Below, piece after piece: positions 1 to 8,617 of a DNA stretch of 64,000 nucleotides. Under the pieces are notes generated by a model. It was given only the letters and a program-made list of their open reading frames with translations. It searched no databases and was not told where the DNA came from. The stretch's first letter is position 1; every line of letters begins with the position of its first letter. Position numbers and translations under genes: made by a program. Origin of the DNA: Pelagibius sp037652055 (GTDB lineage: Bacteria > Pseudomonadota > Alphaproteobacteria > Kiloniellales > Kiloniellaceae); assembly GCF_037652055.1 (NCBI RefSeq), contig NZ_JBBKAH010000005.1:1-64000 (forward strand). Reading direction: 5' to 3'.

Positions 1-63
1 CTGCACCGTCGTCACCTCCAGCGGCTTGCCCGCCGCAATCGCCACCGCTGCCCGTACATCCAT
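1..63 (-). CDS. frmA: Class III alcohol / S-(hydroxymethyl)glutathione dehydrogenase, 5' end only
   Basis: Only the first 21 codons are in the window; the rest lies to the left. The leftward reading from an ATG at 61-63 begins MDVRAAVAIAAGKPLEV, the characteristic start of glutathione-dependent formaldehyde dehydrogenases of the zinc alcohol dehydrogenase family. Known members oxidise S-hydroxymethylglutathione to S-formylglutathione with NAD. No catalytic residue is visible, so the call rests on this N-terminal similarity and on context: PQQ-alcohol-dehydrogenase accessory genes are transcribed divergently, and a formate dehydrogenase operon lies 37 kb away. Another zinc alcohol dehydrogenase subfamily is possible. 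Confidence 0.7.
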   Translation of the reverse strand, partial: MDVRAAVAIAAGKPLEVTTVQ

Positions 64-502
64 AACCGACGTCTCCCCACTGTCCTTTGAGTCACAATCG
101 TCCAACGCATCGACCGACGGCCGTTCTTCGCCGACCGATCCCCTTGTTTTTACGGGAAACGCGGGTGCGCTCTCCATAGTCCTAAAGTACGCCCTGGGGT
201 GGTCTCGCTGCGCTGCATTGGGGGTAACCTCAAGGGCGGCGGAACGGGTCGCGCAGCACTCCTTGGGCGCACAGGGGACGATCAGCCGCGGGTTGAGGTT
301 GGCGTGCAGGGGTATGCACGCTCGGCACCGATCGAGCGGACTGCTGCATCAGTCGACGACCGCCGCTCGCCTCTTTCACAAGTCTTCTTTGCCTATAGCA
401 CTTTAGGCCTATTTGGCGTCCCCCCTGCTTCGCTGATAATCGCTCGCAGCATCTCCCATAGAACAGGCGGCGGCAGACCGCAGCGGGAGAGCGGGAGGAC
501 TT
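64..502. other. Divergent intergenic region
   Basis: This 439-bp region separates the leftward dehydrogenase from the rightward accessory operon and must hold both promoters. Open frames on either strand here lack a convincing ribosome site and resemble no family I know. The visible structure is a pair of inverted octamers listed separately. A GGGAGGAC sequence at 493-500 is a good ribosome site for the TTG start at 503. Confidence 0.6.
181..407. promoter_or_regulatory. Inverted octamer pair CCTAAAGT / ACTTTAGG between divergent genes
   Basis: CCTAAAGT occurs at 181-188 and its exact reverse complement ACTTTAGG at 400-407, one facing each divergent gene. An octamer pair can arise by chance. 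The placement in a divergent promoter next to a dedicated response regulator makes it a candidate operator only. Confidence 0.25.
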
Positions 503-1720
503 TTGCTGACGAGATTACTTGCCACCGCCGGTTTCATCCTGGCCGTGCTGGCGGTGCCGCTTCCTGGCCCCCGTTCCGGCGCCGCCCTTGCCGCCGCACT
601 CGATCTGCCCATCGTGTTCCTGACGCGCGCCGAGGAACCGCGCCTGCCGCTGGCTTTCGTCGATCCGGTGGTCGCGGATCCGGGCGTCTGGGGCGCGCGC
701 CTGGCAATCAAAGACAACCAGACCACCGGCAGCTTCCTGGGCCACAATTACGAGCTGGTCGAGGTGACGGTGCCCGCCGACGGCGATGTCGCAGCAACCT
801 TCGCCGAGCAGCTTGCCGCCGGCCGCAAGCTCTTCATCGCCGATCTGGCACGCGCTGACCTGCTCGCCATCGCGCAGCAGCCCAGTGCCGCCGAGACGCT
901 CATCTTCAACGGCCGCGTCGGCGACGACGACCTGCGCACCACCACCTGCTTCGCGCCGGTCTTTCACACCGCGCTGAGCCGCGCCATGCGCGCCGACGCC
1001 CTGGTGCAGTTCCTGGTGTGGAAGAAGTGGCCGGAGATCTTTCTCTTCGCCGGCTCGACCGAGGGCGACATGGCCTATGGCGAGGCGATCCGCCGGGCGG
1101 CCAAAAAATTCGGCGCCGAGATCGTCACCGAGGACAGCTATGCCTACGACCCCATCGCCCGACGCACCGACAGCGGCCACATCCAGGTGCAGCGTCAGAT
1201 GCCTCTGGCAACTCAGTCGGCCGATGACGATTACGACGTCATGGTTGCCGTCGACGAGCAAGAGATCTTCGGCGAGTACCTGCCCTTCAACACCTACGCG
1301 CCGCGCCCGGTCGCCGGCACCCACGGTCTGGTGCCGATGTCCTGGCACCGGGCGCAGGAACAGTGGGGATCGACCCAGTTCCAGCGCCGCTTCACGGAGA
1401 TCGCCGGACGCTGGATGGAAGAGCGCGACTACGGTGCCTGGCTGGGCGTGCGCGCCATCGGCGAGGCGGTGACGCGCACCGGCAGCGGCGACATCCCGAC
1501 ATTGCGCACCTACCTGCGCAGCCCGGACTTCGCGCTGGGCGGCTTCAAGGGCGTCGGCCTGTCTTTCCGCCCGTGGAACCAGCAGATGCGCCAGCCCGTC
1601 CTGCTGGTGAATAAACGTGTCATGGTCTCGGTGTCGCCGCAGGACGGCTTCCTGCACCAGCGCACGCCGCTGGACAGCCTGGGCTACGACGAACCCGAAA
1701 GCGATTGCGCCCTGCAATGA
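503..1720 (+). CDS. ABC-type substrate-binding protein of PQQ-dependent alcohol oxidation systems
   Basis: A 405-residue exported protein. The N-terminus (about residues 1-30, hydrophobic and ending AALAA) is a signal peptide. The mature part has the layout of periplasmic binding proteins of the Leu/Ile/Val type, with an ATTxETLIFN-like block near residue 130 and a branched-chain-binding-like hinge region. Together with the next gene it matches the known pairing of an ABC binding protein and a beta-propeller encoded beside PQQ alcohol dehydrogenases. The start is TTG, supported by GGGAGGAC 2 bases upstream; no in-frame ATG precedes the signal peptide. No partner permease or ATPase is adjacent, so it may sense or deliver substrate rather than import it. 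The exact ligand is unknown. Confidence 0.75.
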   Translation: MLTRLLATAGFILAVLAVPLPGPRSGAALAAALDLPIVFLTRAEEPRLPLAFVDPVVADPGVWGARLAIKDNQTTGSFLGHNYELVEVTVPADGDVAATFAEQLAAGRKLFIADLARADLLAIAQQPSAAETLIFNGRVGDDDLRTTTCFAPVFHTALSRAMRADALVQFLVWKKWPEIFLFAGSTEGDMAYGEAIRRAAKKFGAEIVTEDSYAYDPIARRTDSGHIQVQRQMPLATQSADDDYDVMVAVDEQEIFGEYLPFNTYAPRPVAGTHGLVPMSWHRAQEQWGSTQFQRRFTEIAGRWMEERDYGAWLGVRAIGEAVTRTGSGDIPTLRTYLRSPDFALGGFKGVGLSFRPWNQQMRQPVLLVNKRVMVSVSPQDGFLHQRTPLDSLGYDEPESDCALQ

Positions 1721-1743
1721 CCCCGGATGGGAGACAGCGATCC

Positions 1744-2724
1744 ATGCGAACAAGACTGACGCAAACCATTGCGGCCGCAACCTTGGCGGCAGCCTTGCCC
1801 GCCGTGCCGGCGGCCGAGGCGATGACCCTCTACGTCTCCAACGAGAAAGGCAACTCGATCACCGTCATCGACGGCGACAGCCTGGAGGTGACGGCCACGG
1901 TCGACGTCGGCAACCGACCGCGCGGCATCGCCCTCTCCAAGGACCATCGCTATCTCTACATCTGCGCCAGCGACGACGACCACATCGAGATTCTCGATAC
2001 CGAGACGCTGAAGATCATCGGCACCCTGCCCTCCGGCCCCGATCCCGAACTGATGGTGATCTCGCCGGACGGCAAGCGCCTCTACGCCGCCAACGAGGAC
2101 GACAACCTGGTCACGGTGATCGATCTCGAAGCCGGCGAAGCCATCGCGGAGATCCCGGTCGGTGTCGAGCCGGAGGGCATGGGCGTCAGCCCCGACGGCA
2201 AGACCATCGTGAACACCTCCGAGACCACCAACATGGCGCACTTCATCGACGCCGATACGCTTCAGATCACGGGCAACGTACTGGTCGATCAGCGTCCCCG
2301 CATCGCCGAGTTTACCGCCGACGGTGCGGAAGTCTGGGTCTCGGCGGAGATCGGCGGAACAGTCAGCGTCATCGATGCCCAGAGCTTGGAGATCAAGAAG
2401 AAGATCTCCTTTTCCGTGCCGGGCCTGCAGCCGGAGGCGCTGCAGCCGGTCGGCGTGCGCATCCTGACGGACCGCAGCAAGGCCTATGTCGCCCTCGGTC
2501 CGGCCAACAGGGTCGCCGTCATCGATGCCCAGAGCTACGAGGTGCTCGACTACGTCCTGGTCGGACAGCGTGTCTGGCAGCTGGCCCTCAGCCCGGACGA
2601 GAAGCAGCTGTTCACCTCCAACGGCGTCAGCAACGACATCACCTTGATCGACGTGGAGCGCGACAGGGCGCGCAAGTCGATCCCCGTCGGCAGCTATCCC
2701 TGGGGCATCGCCATCAAGCCGTGA
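1744..2724 (+). CDS. YVTN-type beta-propeller protein, PQQ-catabolism associated
   Basis: A 326-residue exported protein. The first 26 residues form a signal peptide ending PAAEA. The remainder is a series of roughly 40-residue repeats with signatures such as TVIDGDSLEV, TVIDLEAGEA, SVIDAQSLEI and AVIDAQSYEV, typical of seven-bladed YVTN/NHL-like propellers. Such proteins accompany PQQ alcohol dehydrogenases and are thought to be periplasmic scaffolds or electron-transfer accessories; the function is inferred. The ATG at 1744 follows a GGGAGA ribosome site. An in-frame GTG/ATG-type start 13 codons earlier would overlap the previous gene and put charged residues before the signal peptide, so I reject it. 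It begins 23 bp after the preceding stop. Confidence 0.8.
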   Translation: MRTRLTQTIAAATLAAALPAVPAAEAMTLYVSNEKGNSITVIDGDSLEVTATVDVGNRPRGIALSKDHRYLYICASDDDHIEILDTETLKIIGTLPSGPDPELMVISPDGKRLYAANEDDNLVTVIDLEAGEAIAEIPVGVEPEGMGVSPDGKTIVNTSETTNMAHFIDADTLQITGNVLVDQRPRIAEFTADGAEVWVSAEIGGTVSVIDAQSLEIKKKISFSVPGLQPEALQPVGVRILTDRSKAYVALGPANRVAVIDAQSYEVLDYVLVGQRVWQLALSPDEKQLFTSNGVSNDITLIDVERDRARKSIPVGSYPWGIAIKP

Positions 2725-2759
2725 CCCGTCATCATCTTGCTCTGGAGACCGATAAGAGA

Positions 2760-3227
2760 ATGTCGAAAAGAACCGCACCCGCCGCCTTCCGGTTCGCCGC
2801 CCTGGCCGCCGTTGTATTCTCCGCCGCCGGCATCGTCGCGCTGTGCCCGAACAAGGGCCATGCCGAGGGCTACCTCGCCACCCAGCCGGAAGAGCTGGAA
2901 GAGCTCGTTCTGGGCACCGATCAGATCGGCTACAATGTCTCGGTGAAGGAATACAACCTGGAGACCGGCAAGGCCTACAGCCTGCTCATCAAGTCTTCAG
3001 GCGTGAAGGAATACGCCATCGTGGCGCCGGACTTCTTCGACTACATCTGGCTGCGCAAGGTCGAGGCCGGCGGGCTGGAGATCAAGGCCAACTCGATCTA
3101 CGAGATCGAGTTCGAAGATGAGGGCGAAGCCGAGCTGTTCTTCGTGCCGATCCGCCCGGGCACCTACGAGCTCTATGCCAAAGGCTTGAAGGAAAAGGGC
3201 ACCGTGGTCACCATCAACGTGAAGTGA
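2760..3227 (+). CDS. Exported cupredoxin-like protein lacking copper ligands
   Basis: A 155-residue protein with a signal peptide of about 35 residues (ending GHAEG) and a beta-rich domain resembling cupredoxins, ending in a PGTYELYAKG block and the terminal strand TVVTINVK. Type 1 copper sites need two His, a Cys and usually a Met. The mature chain has no His and no Cys, so it should not bind blue copper. The fold call comes from the strand pattern and the terminal block and is moderate. It lies 35 bp after the propeller gene and its stop overlaps the next start. Its place in the PQQ cluster suggests a structural or chaperone role in the periplasm. Confidence 0.6.
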   Translation: MSKRTAPAAFRFAALAAVVFSAAGIVALCPNKGHAEGYLATQPEELEELVLGTDQIGYNVSVKEYNLETGKAYSLLIKSSGVKEYAIVAPDFFDYIWLRKVEAGGLEIKANSIYEIEFEDEGEAELFFVPIRPGTYELYAKGLKEKGTVVTINVK

Positions 3228-3832
3228 GGTATTTGTTGCGGATTCCGGCCACCCTCTGTCTTGCGTTGCTCACGCTTCTGCCCGCCGCCGCGCGGGCTGC
3301 AGCGTCCGACGATCCTGACTGGCCCTGCATCCAGCGCCTGGTGCCGCGCATCTCCGCCGCGCAGGTCTGGGCCGGCCCGGAGCCCGACGCGGCCACCTGG
3401 CAGGGCGACATCGAGGTCAGCCGCCTCGCCGCCCGGCTGGCAGCGCGGCGCACGCCGTTGAACGAGACCGAAAAGCTGGTCGAGGACTTCGCCGAGGCGC
3501 AGGCCAAGGATGCCGTCAACGCCAAGCTGACAGCGCTTTTTGGCCGCACCCTGTACGTCATCAACCAGGACCGCGCCTCGATCATCGCCGGGATCAAGCG
3601 CTTCGCCCAGCGCCAGCGCCAACTGGCCGAGCGTATCCGCGAGACCCGCGCGAAGCTGAGAGACGGCAGCGGCGAAGCCTCCGACAACGAACTCAGGGAA
3701 ATGCTGACCTGGGACCTTCGAATCTTCGACGAGCGGGAGAAGTCGATGACCTATCTCTGCGAGCAGCCGGTGCTGCTCGAACAGCGCGCCTTCGCCCTGG
3801 GGCGCACCATTTACTTCTTCGTGGAGGACTGA
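3224..3832 (+). CDS. Exported protein of unknown function, PQQ cluster
   Basis: A 202-residue protein with a clear signal peptide (LLRIPATLCLALLTLL, then an AAARA-type cleavage site). The mature part is mainly helical and highly charged, with a run of Arg, Gln and Glu around residues 115-150 that could form a long helix. It has two conserved-looking Cys (PCIQR and LCEQP) that could pair in the periplasm. The GTG start at 3224 overlaps the preceding stop; a TTG at 3236 sits 6 bases after GAGG and is an equally good choice. I do not recognise a named family. The tight packing with the propeller and cupredoxin-like genes argues for a shared process. Confidence 0.6.
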   Translation: MRYLLRIPATLCLALLTLLPAAARAAASDDPDWPCIQRLVPRISAAQVWAGPEPDAATWQGDIEVSRLAARLAARRTPLNETEKLVEDFAEAQAKDAVNAKLTALFGRTLYVINQDRASIIAGIKRFAQRQRQLAERIRETRAKLRDGSGEASDNELREMLTWDLRIFDEREKSMTYLCEQPVLLEQRAFALGRTIYFFVED

Positions 3833-3834
3833 CC

Positions 3835-4548
3835 ATGCGGACCTGGCGCCGCCGCCTGCTCCCCGTTCTGGCGATTCTGGCTCTCGTGGCCGCTCCGGCG
3901 CACGCCGCCGGCGACGGCCTGGAAGGTCTGGTGGCCGGCTCGCCCGCCGCCGGCATCTACGGCACCGACCATCTGGCCGGCCTGCCCGACAAGACCGTCC
4001 TGGTGTTCGACTACCATTTCGAAGGGACCATGATGGAGCAGCCCTTCGACGACGACGTGGTCCTGGACTTCACCCGCCACAGCGCGGCCGATACCGGCGG
4101 CGCGCGCGGCTACGACGTCGCCGCCACCCTTTTCCCGCGGACCCGCAATCTGCAGATCGGTCCGCTGTCCGCCGCCGCGGTGAACCCGATCCTGCTGATC
4201 TTCTTCCAGCGCGACGCGACGCAGCTGAGCAACGGAACCGGCGGCAGCCAGCACTACTTCCGCAATGCCATCCGGCGCGTGCTGCAAACACCCGACCCGG
4301 ACAGCGTGAAGCCGATCAGCATCCGATTCGACGGCAAGGACCGTGCCGCCAGCGAGATTACCTTCCGGCCCTTTGCCGACGATCCCAACCGGGCGCGCCT
4401 GCGGGAATTTGCCGACAAGAGCTATCACGTCATCATCTCCGATGAGGTCCCCGGCGGCGTCTATGAGGTTGGTGCCGAAACACCAGCCGGCGACGGCCAG
4501 GGCGTGCTGCTGCGCGAGACCTACCGGCTGCGCGAGGTGCGGAAATGA
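3835..4548 (+). CDS. Exported protein of unknown function, PQQ cluster
   Basis: A 237-residue protein starting 2 bp after the previous stop. Residues 1-24 are a signal peptide ending APAHA. The mature part looks beta-rich, with segments such as VLVFDYHFEG and SYHVIISDEV and no cysteine. There is no transmembrane helix after the signal peptide, so a soluble periplasmic protein is likely. I recognise no domain. It ends in an ATGA overlap with the next gene, which implies translational coupling. The position suggests it works with its neighbours in periplasmic alcohol oxidation; that is inference. Confidence 0.6.
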   Translation: MRTWRRRLLPVLAILALVAAPAHAAGDGLEGLVAGSPAAGIYGTDHLAGLPDKTVLVFDYHFEGTMMEQPFDDDVVLDFTRHSAADTGGARGYDVAATLFPRTRNLQIGPLSAAAVNPILLIFFQRDATQLSNGTGGSQHYFRNAIRRVLQTPDPDSVKPISIRFDGKDRAASEITFRPFADDPNRARLREFADKSYHVIISDEVPGGVYEVGAETPAGDGQGVLLRETYRLREVRK

Positions 4549-4895
4549 GAAACATCCTATTGGCCCTGCCGCTCGCCGCCGCCGTCGTCTGCGCCTCCCC
4601 GGCGCGCAGCGCCAACGACTATCCGACGGAAGTGATCGCCGACTACGTGCTGGCCTGCATGGCGGCCAACAACAATACCGCCGAGGCGCTGCGCCAGTGC
4701 TCCTGCTCCATCGACGTGCTGGCCTCGCTGCTCAGCTATGAGGACTATTCCATGGCCGAGACCGTGCTGCGCATGCGCCAGGTCGCCGGGGGTGGCGAGA
4801 AAATGGCGCTGTTCCGCGAAACGCCCTTTGCCAAGGGGACCATCGACCGGCTGCGCCGCGCCCAGGTCGAAGCCGAGGTCCGCTGCTTCCTTTAG
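4545..4895 (+). CDS. Small exported Cys-containing protein, PQQ cluster
   Basis: A 116-residue protein with a 22-residue signal peptide ending ARSAN. The mature part has four cysteines: ACMA, the CSCS pair and a penultimate-region CFL at the C-terminus, consistent with disulfides in the periplasm. The ATG overlaps the preceding stop by 4 bases. It is the last gene of the tightly packed exported set; the next gene follows after 141 bp. The function is unknown. A CxC motif could act in redox or metal handling, but CxxCH for haem is absent. Confidence 0.6.
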   Translation: MRNILLALPLAAAVVCASPARSANDYPTEVIADYVLACMAANNNTAEALRQCSCSIDVLASLLSYEDYSMAETVLRMRQVAGGGEKMALFRETPFAKGTIDRLRRAQVEAEVRCFL

Positions 4896-5036
4896 AATCT
4901 GAGGGTTGCGGGGCGGCCGCCGATCACCAGCGGCCTGCAAAAACCCCTGGCGTCCAGCCGGGATATGCTAGCATCGGGCGTGCAGAAGGCCGCGCAGATG
5001 GCCGCTCACAGGGAAGAACAGCCAGGGGATGACCCT

Positions 5037-6290
5037 ATGGCAACGCTTGAAACCGACCGCGACGGCGCCGATCCGGGCACAGCCGAACGGTCGTCCGTGC
5101 CTCCTGAGGGAGGCCGCCCGGATACCGGAGCCCGCCCGGCGATCGCCCGCGCCTGGTCCGCCGCGCGCAATCCGGCTCGGGTGATCGAGGAGCTGAATGC
5201 CGGTATCACCGATTGCGATCCGGCGCTGATCACCGTCTTCGTCTCGTCCAACCTGCCCTACGAGGACATCGTCGCCCCGCTGTCTGCGGCCTATCCCGGC
5301 GTTCCGCTTGTCGGCTGCACCACCGCCGGCAGCCTGACGCGGGAGAGCTACGAAGCCGACGGCTCCATCGCCATCGCCTTCGACCGTTCCGCCTTCAGCT
5401 TCGAGACCTGCCTGCTCACCTCGCTGCGCACCTACTCGATGGCGCAGGGTGGCGAAGCCATCGAAGCCGCCTACTTCCGCCTGCTGCGCAAGCTGGAACC
5501 GGAGCGCGAGAACTTCTTCGCCATGCTGCTGGTCGACGGCCTGTCGCGCCGCGAGGAGGAGATCGCCGCCAGCACTTATGCCGCGCTCGACGAGGTGCCG
5601 ATCTTCGGCGCCTCGGCCGGCGACAACCTGAATTTCGACACCACGCAGATCTTCTTCAACGGCGAGGTCCTGGAGGATTCCGCTCTCGTGGTGATCGGTG
5701 CCTCCAGCCGCCAGATGGAGGTCTTCAAGTTCGAGCACTTCAGCCCGACGGAGCAGAAGATCGTCGTCACCTCGGCCGACCCGGAGCGCCGCATCGTGTG
5801 GTCACTGAATGCCGAGCCGGCGGCCGAGGAATATGCGCGCCTCATCGGCGTGACCCCCGACGATCTGACGCCGGAGGTCTTCGCCGCCAATCCGATGCTG
5901 GTGCGCATCGGCGGCGAATACCACGTGCGCGCCATCCAGCAGGCCGACCGCGAAGGCGCCCTGCATTTCTACTGCGCCGTCGACGAAGGGATCGTGCTGA
6001 CCCTCGCCCACCCGGAGGACATGCGCGACAACCTGGTGCAGAATATGGAGCGCATCACCGAGCGCATCGGCAAGCTGGACACGGTGCTGTGCTTCGACTG
6101 CATTCTGCGCCGCCTCGAGGCCGAACGCCTCAACATCAAGGAGAACCTGCTACCGATCTTCGCGCGTTACAACATGATTGGCTTCAACACCTACGGCGAG
6201 CAGTACCGCTTTCTGCACCTCAGCCAGACCCTGACCGGGCTGGCTATCGGCACCGAGCTCAGTGGCGGCGCTGAGGGAGATATCGAATGA
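5037..6290 (+). CDS. FIST-domain sensory protein
   Basis: A 417-residue cytoplasmic protein. It shows FIST_N-type blocks (ITVFVSSNLPYED, VPLVGCTTAG, FFAMLLVDGLS, IFGASAGDN) at about residues 60-230, followed by a FIST_C region to the end with GFNTYGEQY. FIST domains bind small ligands such as amino acids and are tied to signal transduction. The start at 5037 has AGGGGA 8 bases upstream; 24 more codons are open upstream but look non-coding. Its stop overlaps the kinase ATG (ATGA at 6287), so the two are likely made together. It probably supplies ligand input to that kinase. Confidence 0.85.
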   Translation: MATLETDRDGADPGTAERSSVPPEGGRPDTGARPAIARAWSAARNPARVIEELNAGITDCDPALITVFVSSNLPYEDIVAPLSAAYPGVPLVGCTTAGSLTRESYEADGSIAIAFDRSAFSFETCLLTSLRTYSMAQGGEAIEAAYFRLLRKLEPERENFFAMLLVDGLSRREEEIAASTYAALDEVPIFGASAGDNLNFDTTQIFFNGEVLEDSALVVIGASSRQMEVFKFEHFSPTEQKIVVTSADPERRIVWSLNAEPAAEEYARLIGVTPDDLTPEVFAANPMLVRIGGEYHVRAIQQADREGALHFYCAVDEGIVLTLAHPEDMRDNLVQNMERITERIGKLDTVLCFDCILRRLEAERLNIKENLLPIFARYNMIGFNTYGEQYRFLHLSQTLTGLAIGTELSGGAEGDIE

Positions 6291-8617
6291 GCGCGGTCCA
6301 GCTCACCCGCCCGACGGCGGCGGAACTGGAAGCGCGCGTCGCCGAACTGGAGCGTGAGAACGCCAAGCTGAAGACCGTACGCGACGCGCTCATCCGCCAG
6401 GTCGACCGCAGTCACGACTTCACCGGCAACGCCTACAAGCTTTTCCAGTCGGTTGCCGAGATGGAAACCAGCGTGGAAAAGCGCATCCAGCGGCTCGCCC
6501 GCGCCATGAGCGAGGCCAAGATCGCGCGCCAGCAGCTGCAGCAGGCGATCGACGCCATCGGCGAGGGCTTCATCCTCTACGACAGCAACGACCGTATCGT
6601 GCTGTGCAATCGCAAATACCATGACTTCTTCCCGGCTCTTGCGTCCCTGCTGAAGCCCGGCACCCACTTCAAGGACATGATCCAGGCGGCGGCGGAAGCC
6701 GGCGTCATCGTCGAGGCGGTGACCGATCCCGAAGCCTGGATCACCTCGCGCAACGAGTATCACCGCCGCAAGTCCTGCCAGTTCCAGCAGCTGCTAAGCG
6801 ACGGCCGCTGGATTCAGATCAGCGAGCGCGCCACCAACGATGGCGGCAGAGTGACCATCGTCACCGAGATCACCCACTTCCGCCGCCTGGAGGAAACCCG
6901 GCGCCTCGCCAAAGTGGCCGAACAATCCGGCCTGCTGGCGACCACCGTAGCCAACATCGCCCAGGGCGTTGTGGTGTTCGACGCCGAGCGGAAGCTGGTG
7001 GCGTGGAACTCGCAGGCGGCCATGCTGCTGAACCTGCCCTACGCCGGCATGCACGCTGGCATGCGCCTGAAGGACCTGGCACGTGAAGTCTGGCGCTATG
7101 GCGCGGAAGTGCCCAAGGAGCGCCGCCGCGAGATCTACGAGTGGATCGGCGTCGTAAAGAAGCGCCTGCCGCTGCGCATCGAGCTCTCCTACCGTGGCCG
7201 GCGCTTCGTCGCCGCGAACTTCCGCACCATGCCCGACGACAGCTTCGTCGTGACCATGACCGACATCTCGGCCCAGATCAAAGCCGCCAAGCTGCTGGAG
7301 CAGAGCAAGGAAGAGCTGGAAAAGCGCGTCGACGAGCGCACCCACGAACTGCGCCGCCTGAACGAGATCCTGCAGGACGAGGTACGCCGCCACGAGCAGA
7401 CCGCCGCCGACCTGGAACGCGCCCGCAAGGCGGCAGAGGCGGCGAACCTGGGCAAGACCCGCTTCCTCGCAGCGGCCAGCCACGACCTCCTGCAGCCGCT
7501 GAACGCCGCGCGGCTCTACCTCTCGGCGCTGGAGGTATCTCCGCTGGTCGCCTCGGGCGCGCGTCCCCTGCTCGACAACATCGCCAAGGCCTTCCAGTCG
7601 ACCGAGGCGCTGCTCAGCACCCTGCTGGACATCTCAAAGATGGATGCCGGCGGCTATCACCCGCGCATCGCCGCCGTCAGCGTCGGCGACCTGTTCGAGA
7701 CTCTGGAAGCCGAGTTCGGCGCGCTGGCACGGCAGAAGGGCCTGCGGCTGCGCCGTGTCGGTTGCTCGGCGGTGGTTCGCTCGGACGCGCAACTCCTGCG
7801 CCGCATCGTGCAGAATCTGCTGTCCAACGCCCTGAAGTACACCGACAGCGGTTCGATCCTGATCGGCGCGCGGCGCTGCGGCGACAACCTGTCGATCGAG
7901 ATCCATGACAGCGGCCCCGGCATCGCGGCGGAGAACCACCTGGCGATCTTCGAGGAGTTCCGCCGGGCCAACCCGCCGGGTACGCGCACCACCGGGCTCG
8001 GCTTGGGCCTCGCCATCGTAAAGCGGGCGGCCGACCTCCTGGGTCACCAGATCGGCCTCACCTCCCACGTCGGGCGCGGATCATGCTTCTCGGTGACGGT
8101 GTCGCTGCTGCCGGCCGAGGCACGCGCCGGACTGGAGGCCGCCGCCCGCAATGCCGAGACCGAAGACAGAAACAGCACCGCGGCGGTCGGGCCCGCCGTG
8201 CCGTTCGGCGACGGGCCGCTGTTCTTGCTGGAGAATGACGCCGGCGTCGCCGATGCCATGACGACCCTGTTCGACTACTGGAATCTGGCCAGCGTGCGTG
8301 CGCCCTCCTATCCCGCGCTGCTGGAAATCGCGCAGCGCAACGCCTTGAAGCCGATGGCGATTGTCGCCGATCTGCACCTCGACGGCGAGATCGACGGCAT
8401 AGACGCCATCATCCTGCTGCGTGAACGCCTGGGCCGCGATGTGCCGGGCATTCTGGTGACCGCCGACCAGTCGCGCGAAGTGAAGGAGCGCGCCAAGGCC
8501 AAGGGGATCGAGTATTTCTCAAAGCCGATGAAGCCGGCGCAGCTACGCGCGTATCTTTCTCACCTGTCGGCAGAGGCGAAGACGCCCGCCGAGCTGGCCA
8601 TTGGCACCGAAGGCTGA
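6287..8617 (+). CDS. NahK/ErcS-type hybrid sensor histidine kinase with receiver domain
   Basis: A 776-residue soluble protein with no membrane segment. In order: N-terminal coiled coil (about 10-80), PAS (about 86-200), second PAS (about 220-335), coiled coil (about 335-395), a HisKA box with the phospho-accepting His399 (ASHDLLQPL), an HATPase region (LLSNALKY, DSGPGIA, TGLGLGLAI), and a receiver domain (about 645-765) with Asp695 in VADLHLD and a KP motif near the end. Kinases of this class control PQQ-dependent ethanol oxidation in pseudomonads. The receiver at its own C-terminus suggests a phosphorelay or self-damping. Its 3' end overlaps the convergent response regulator by 58 bp. Confidence 0.9.
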   Translation: MSAVQLTRPTAAELEARVAELERENAKLKTVRDALIRQVDRSHDFTGNAYKLFQSVAEMETSVEKRIQRLARAMSEAKIARQQLQQAIDAIGEGFILYDSNDRIVLCNRKYHDFFPALASLLKPGTHFKDMIQAAAEAGVIVEAVTDPEAWITSRNEYHRRKSCQFQQLLSDGRWIQISERATNDGGRVTIVTEITHFRRLEETRRLAKVAEQSGLLATTVANIAQGVVVFDAERKLVAWNSQAAMLLNLPYAGMHAGMRLKDLAREVWRYGAEVPKERRREIYEWIGVVKKRLPLRIELSYRGRRFVAANFRTMPDDSFVVTMTDISAQIKAAKLLEQSKEELEKRVDERTHELRRLNEILQDEVRRHEQTAADLERARKAAEAANLGKTRFLAAASHDLLQPLNAARLYLSALEVSPLVASGARPLLDNIAKAFQSTEALLSTLLDISKMDAGGYHPRIAAVSVGDLFETLEAEFGALARQKGLRLRRVGCSAVVRSDAQLLRRIVQNLLSNALKYTDSGSILIGARRCGDNLSIEIHDSGPGIAAENHLAIFEEFRRANPPGTRTTGLGLGLAIVKRAADLLGHQIGLTSHVGRGSCFSVTVSLLPAEARAGLEAAARNAETEDRNSTAAVGPAVPFGDGPLFLLENDAGVADAMTTLFDYWNLASVRAPSYPALLEIAQRNALKPMAIVADLHLDGEIDGIDAIILLRERLGRDVPGILVTADQSREVKERAKAKGIEYFSKPMKPAQLRAYLSHLSAEAKTPAELAIGTEG

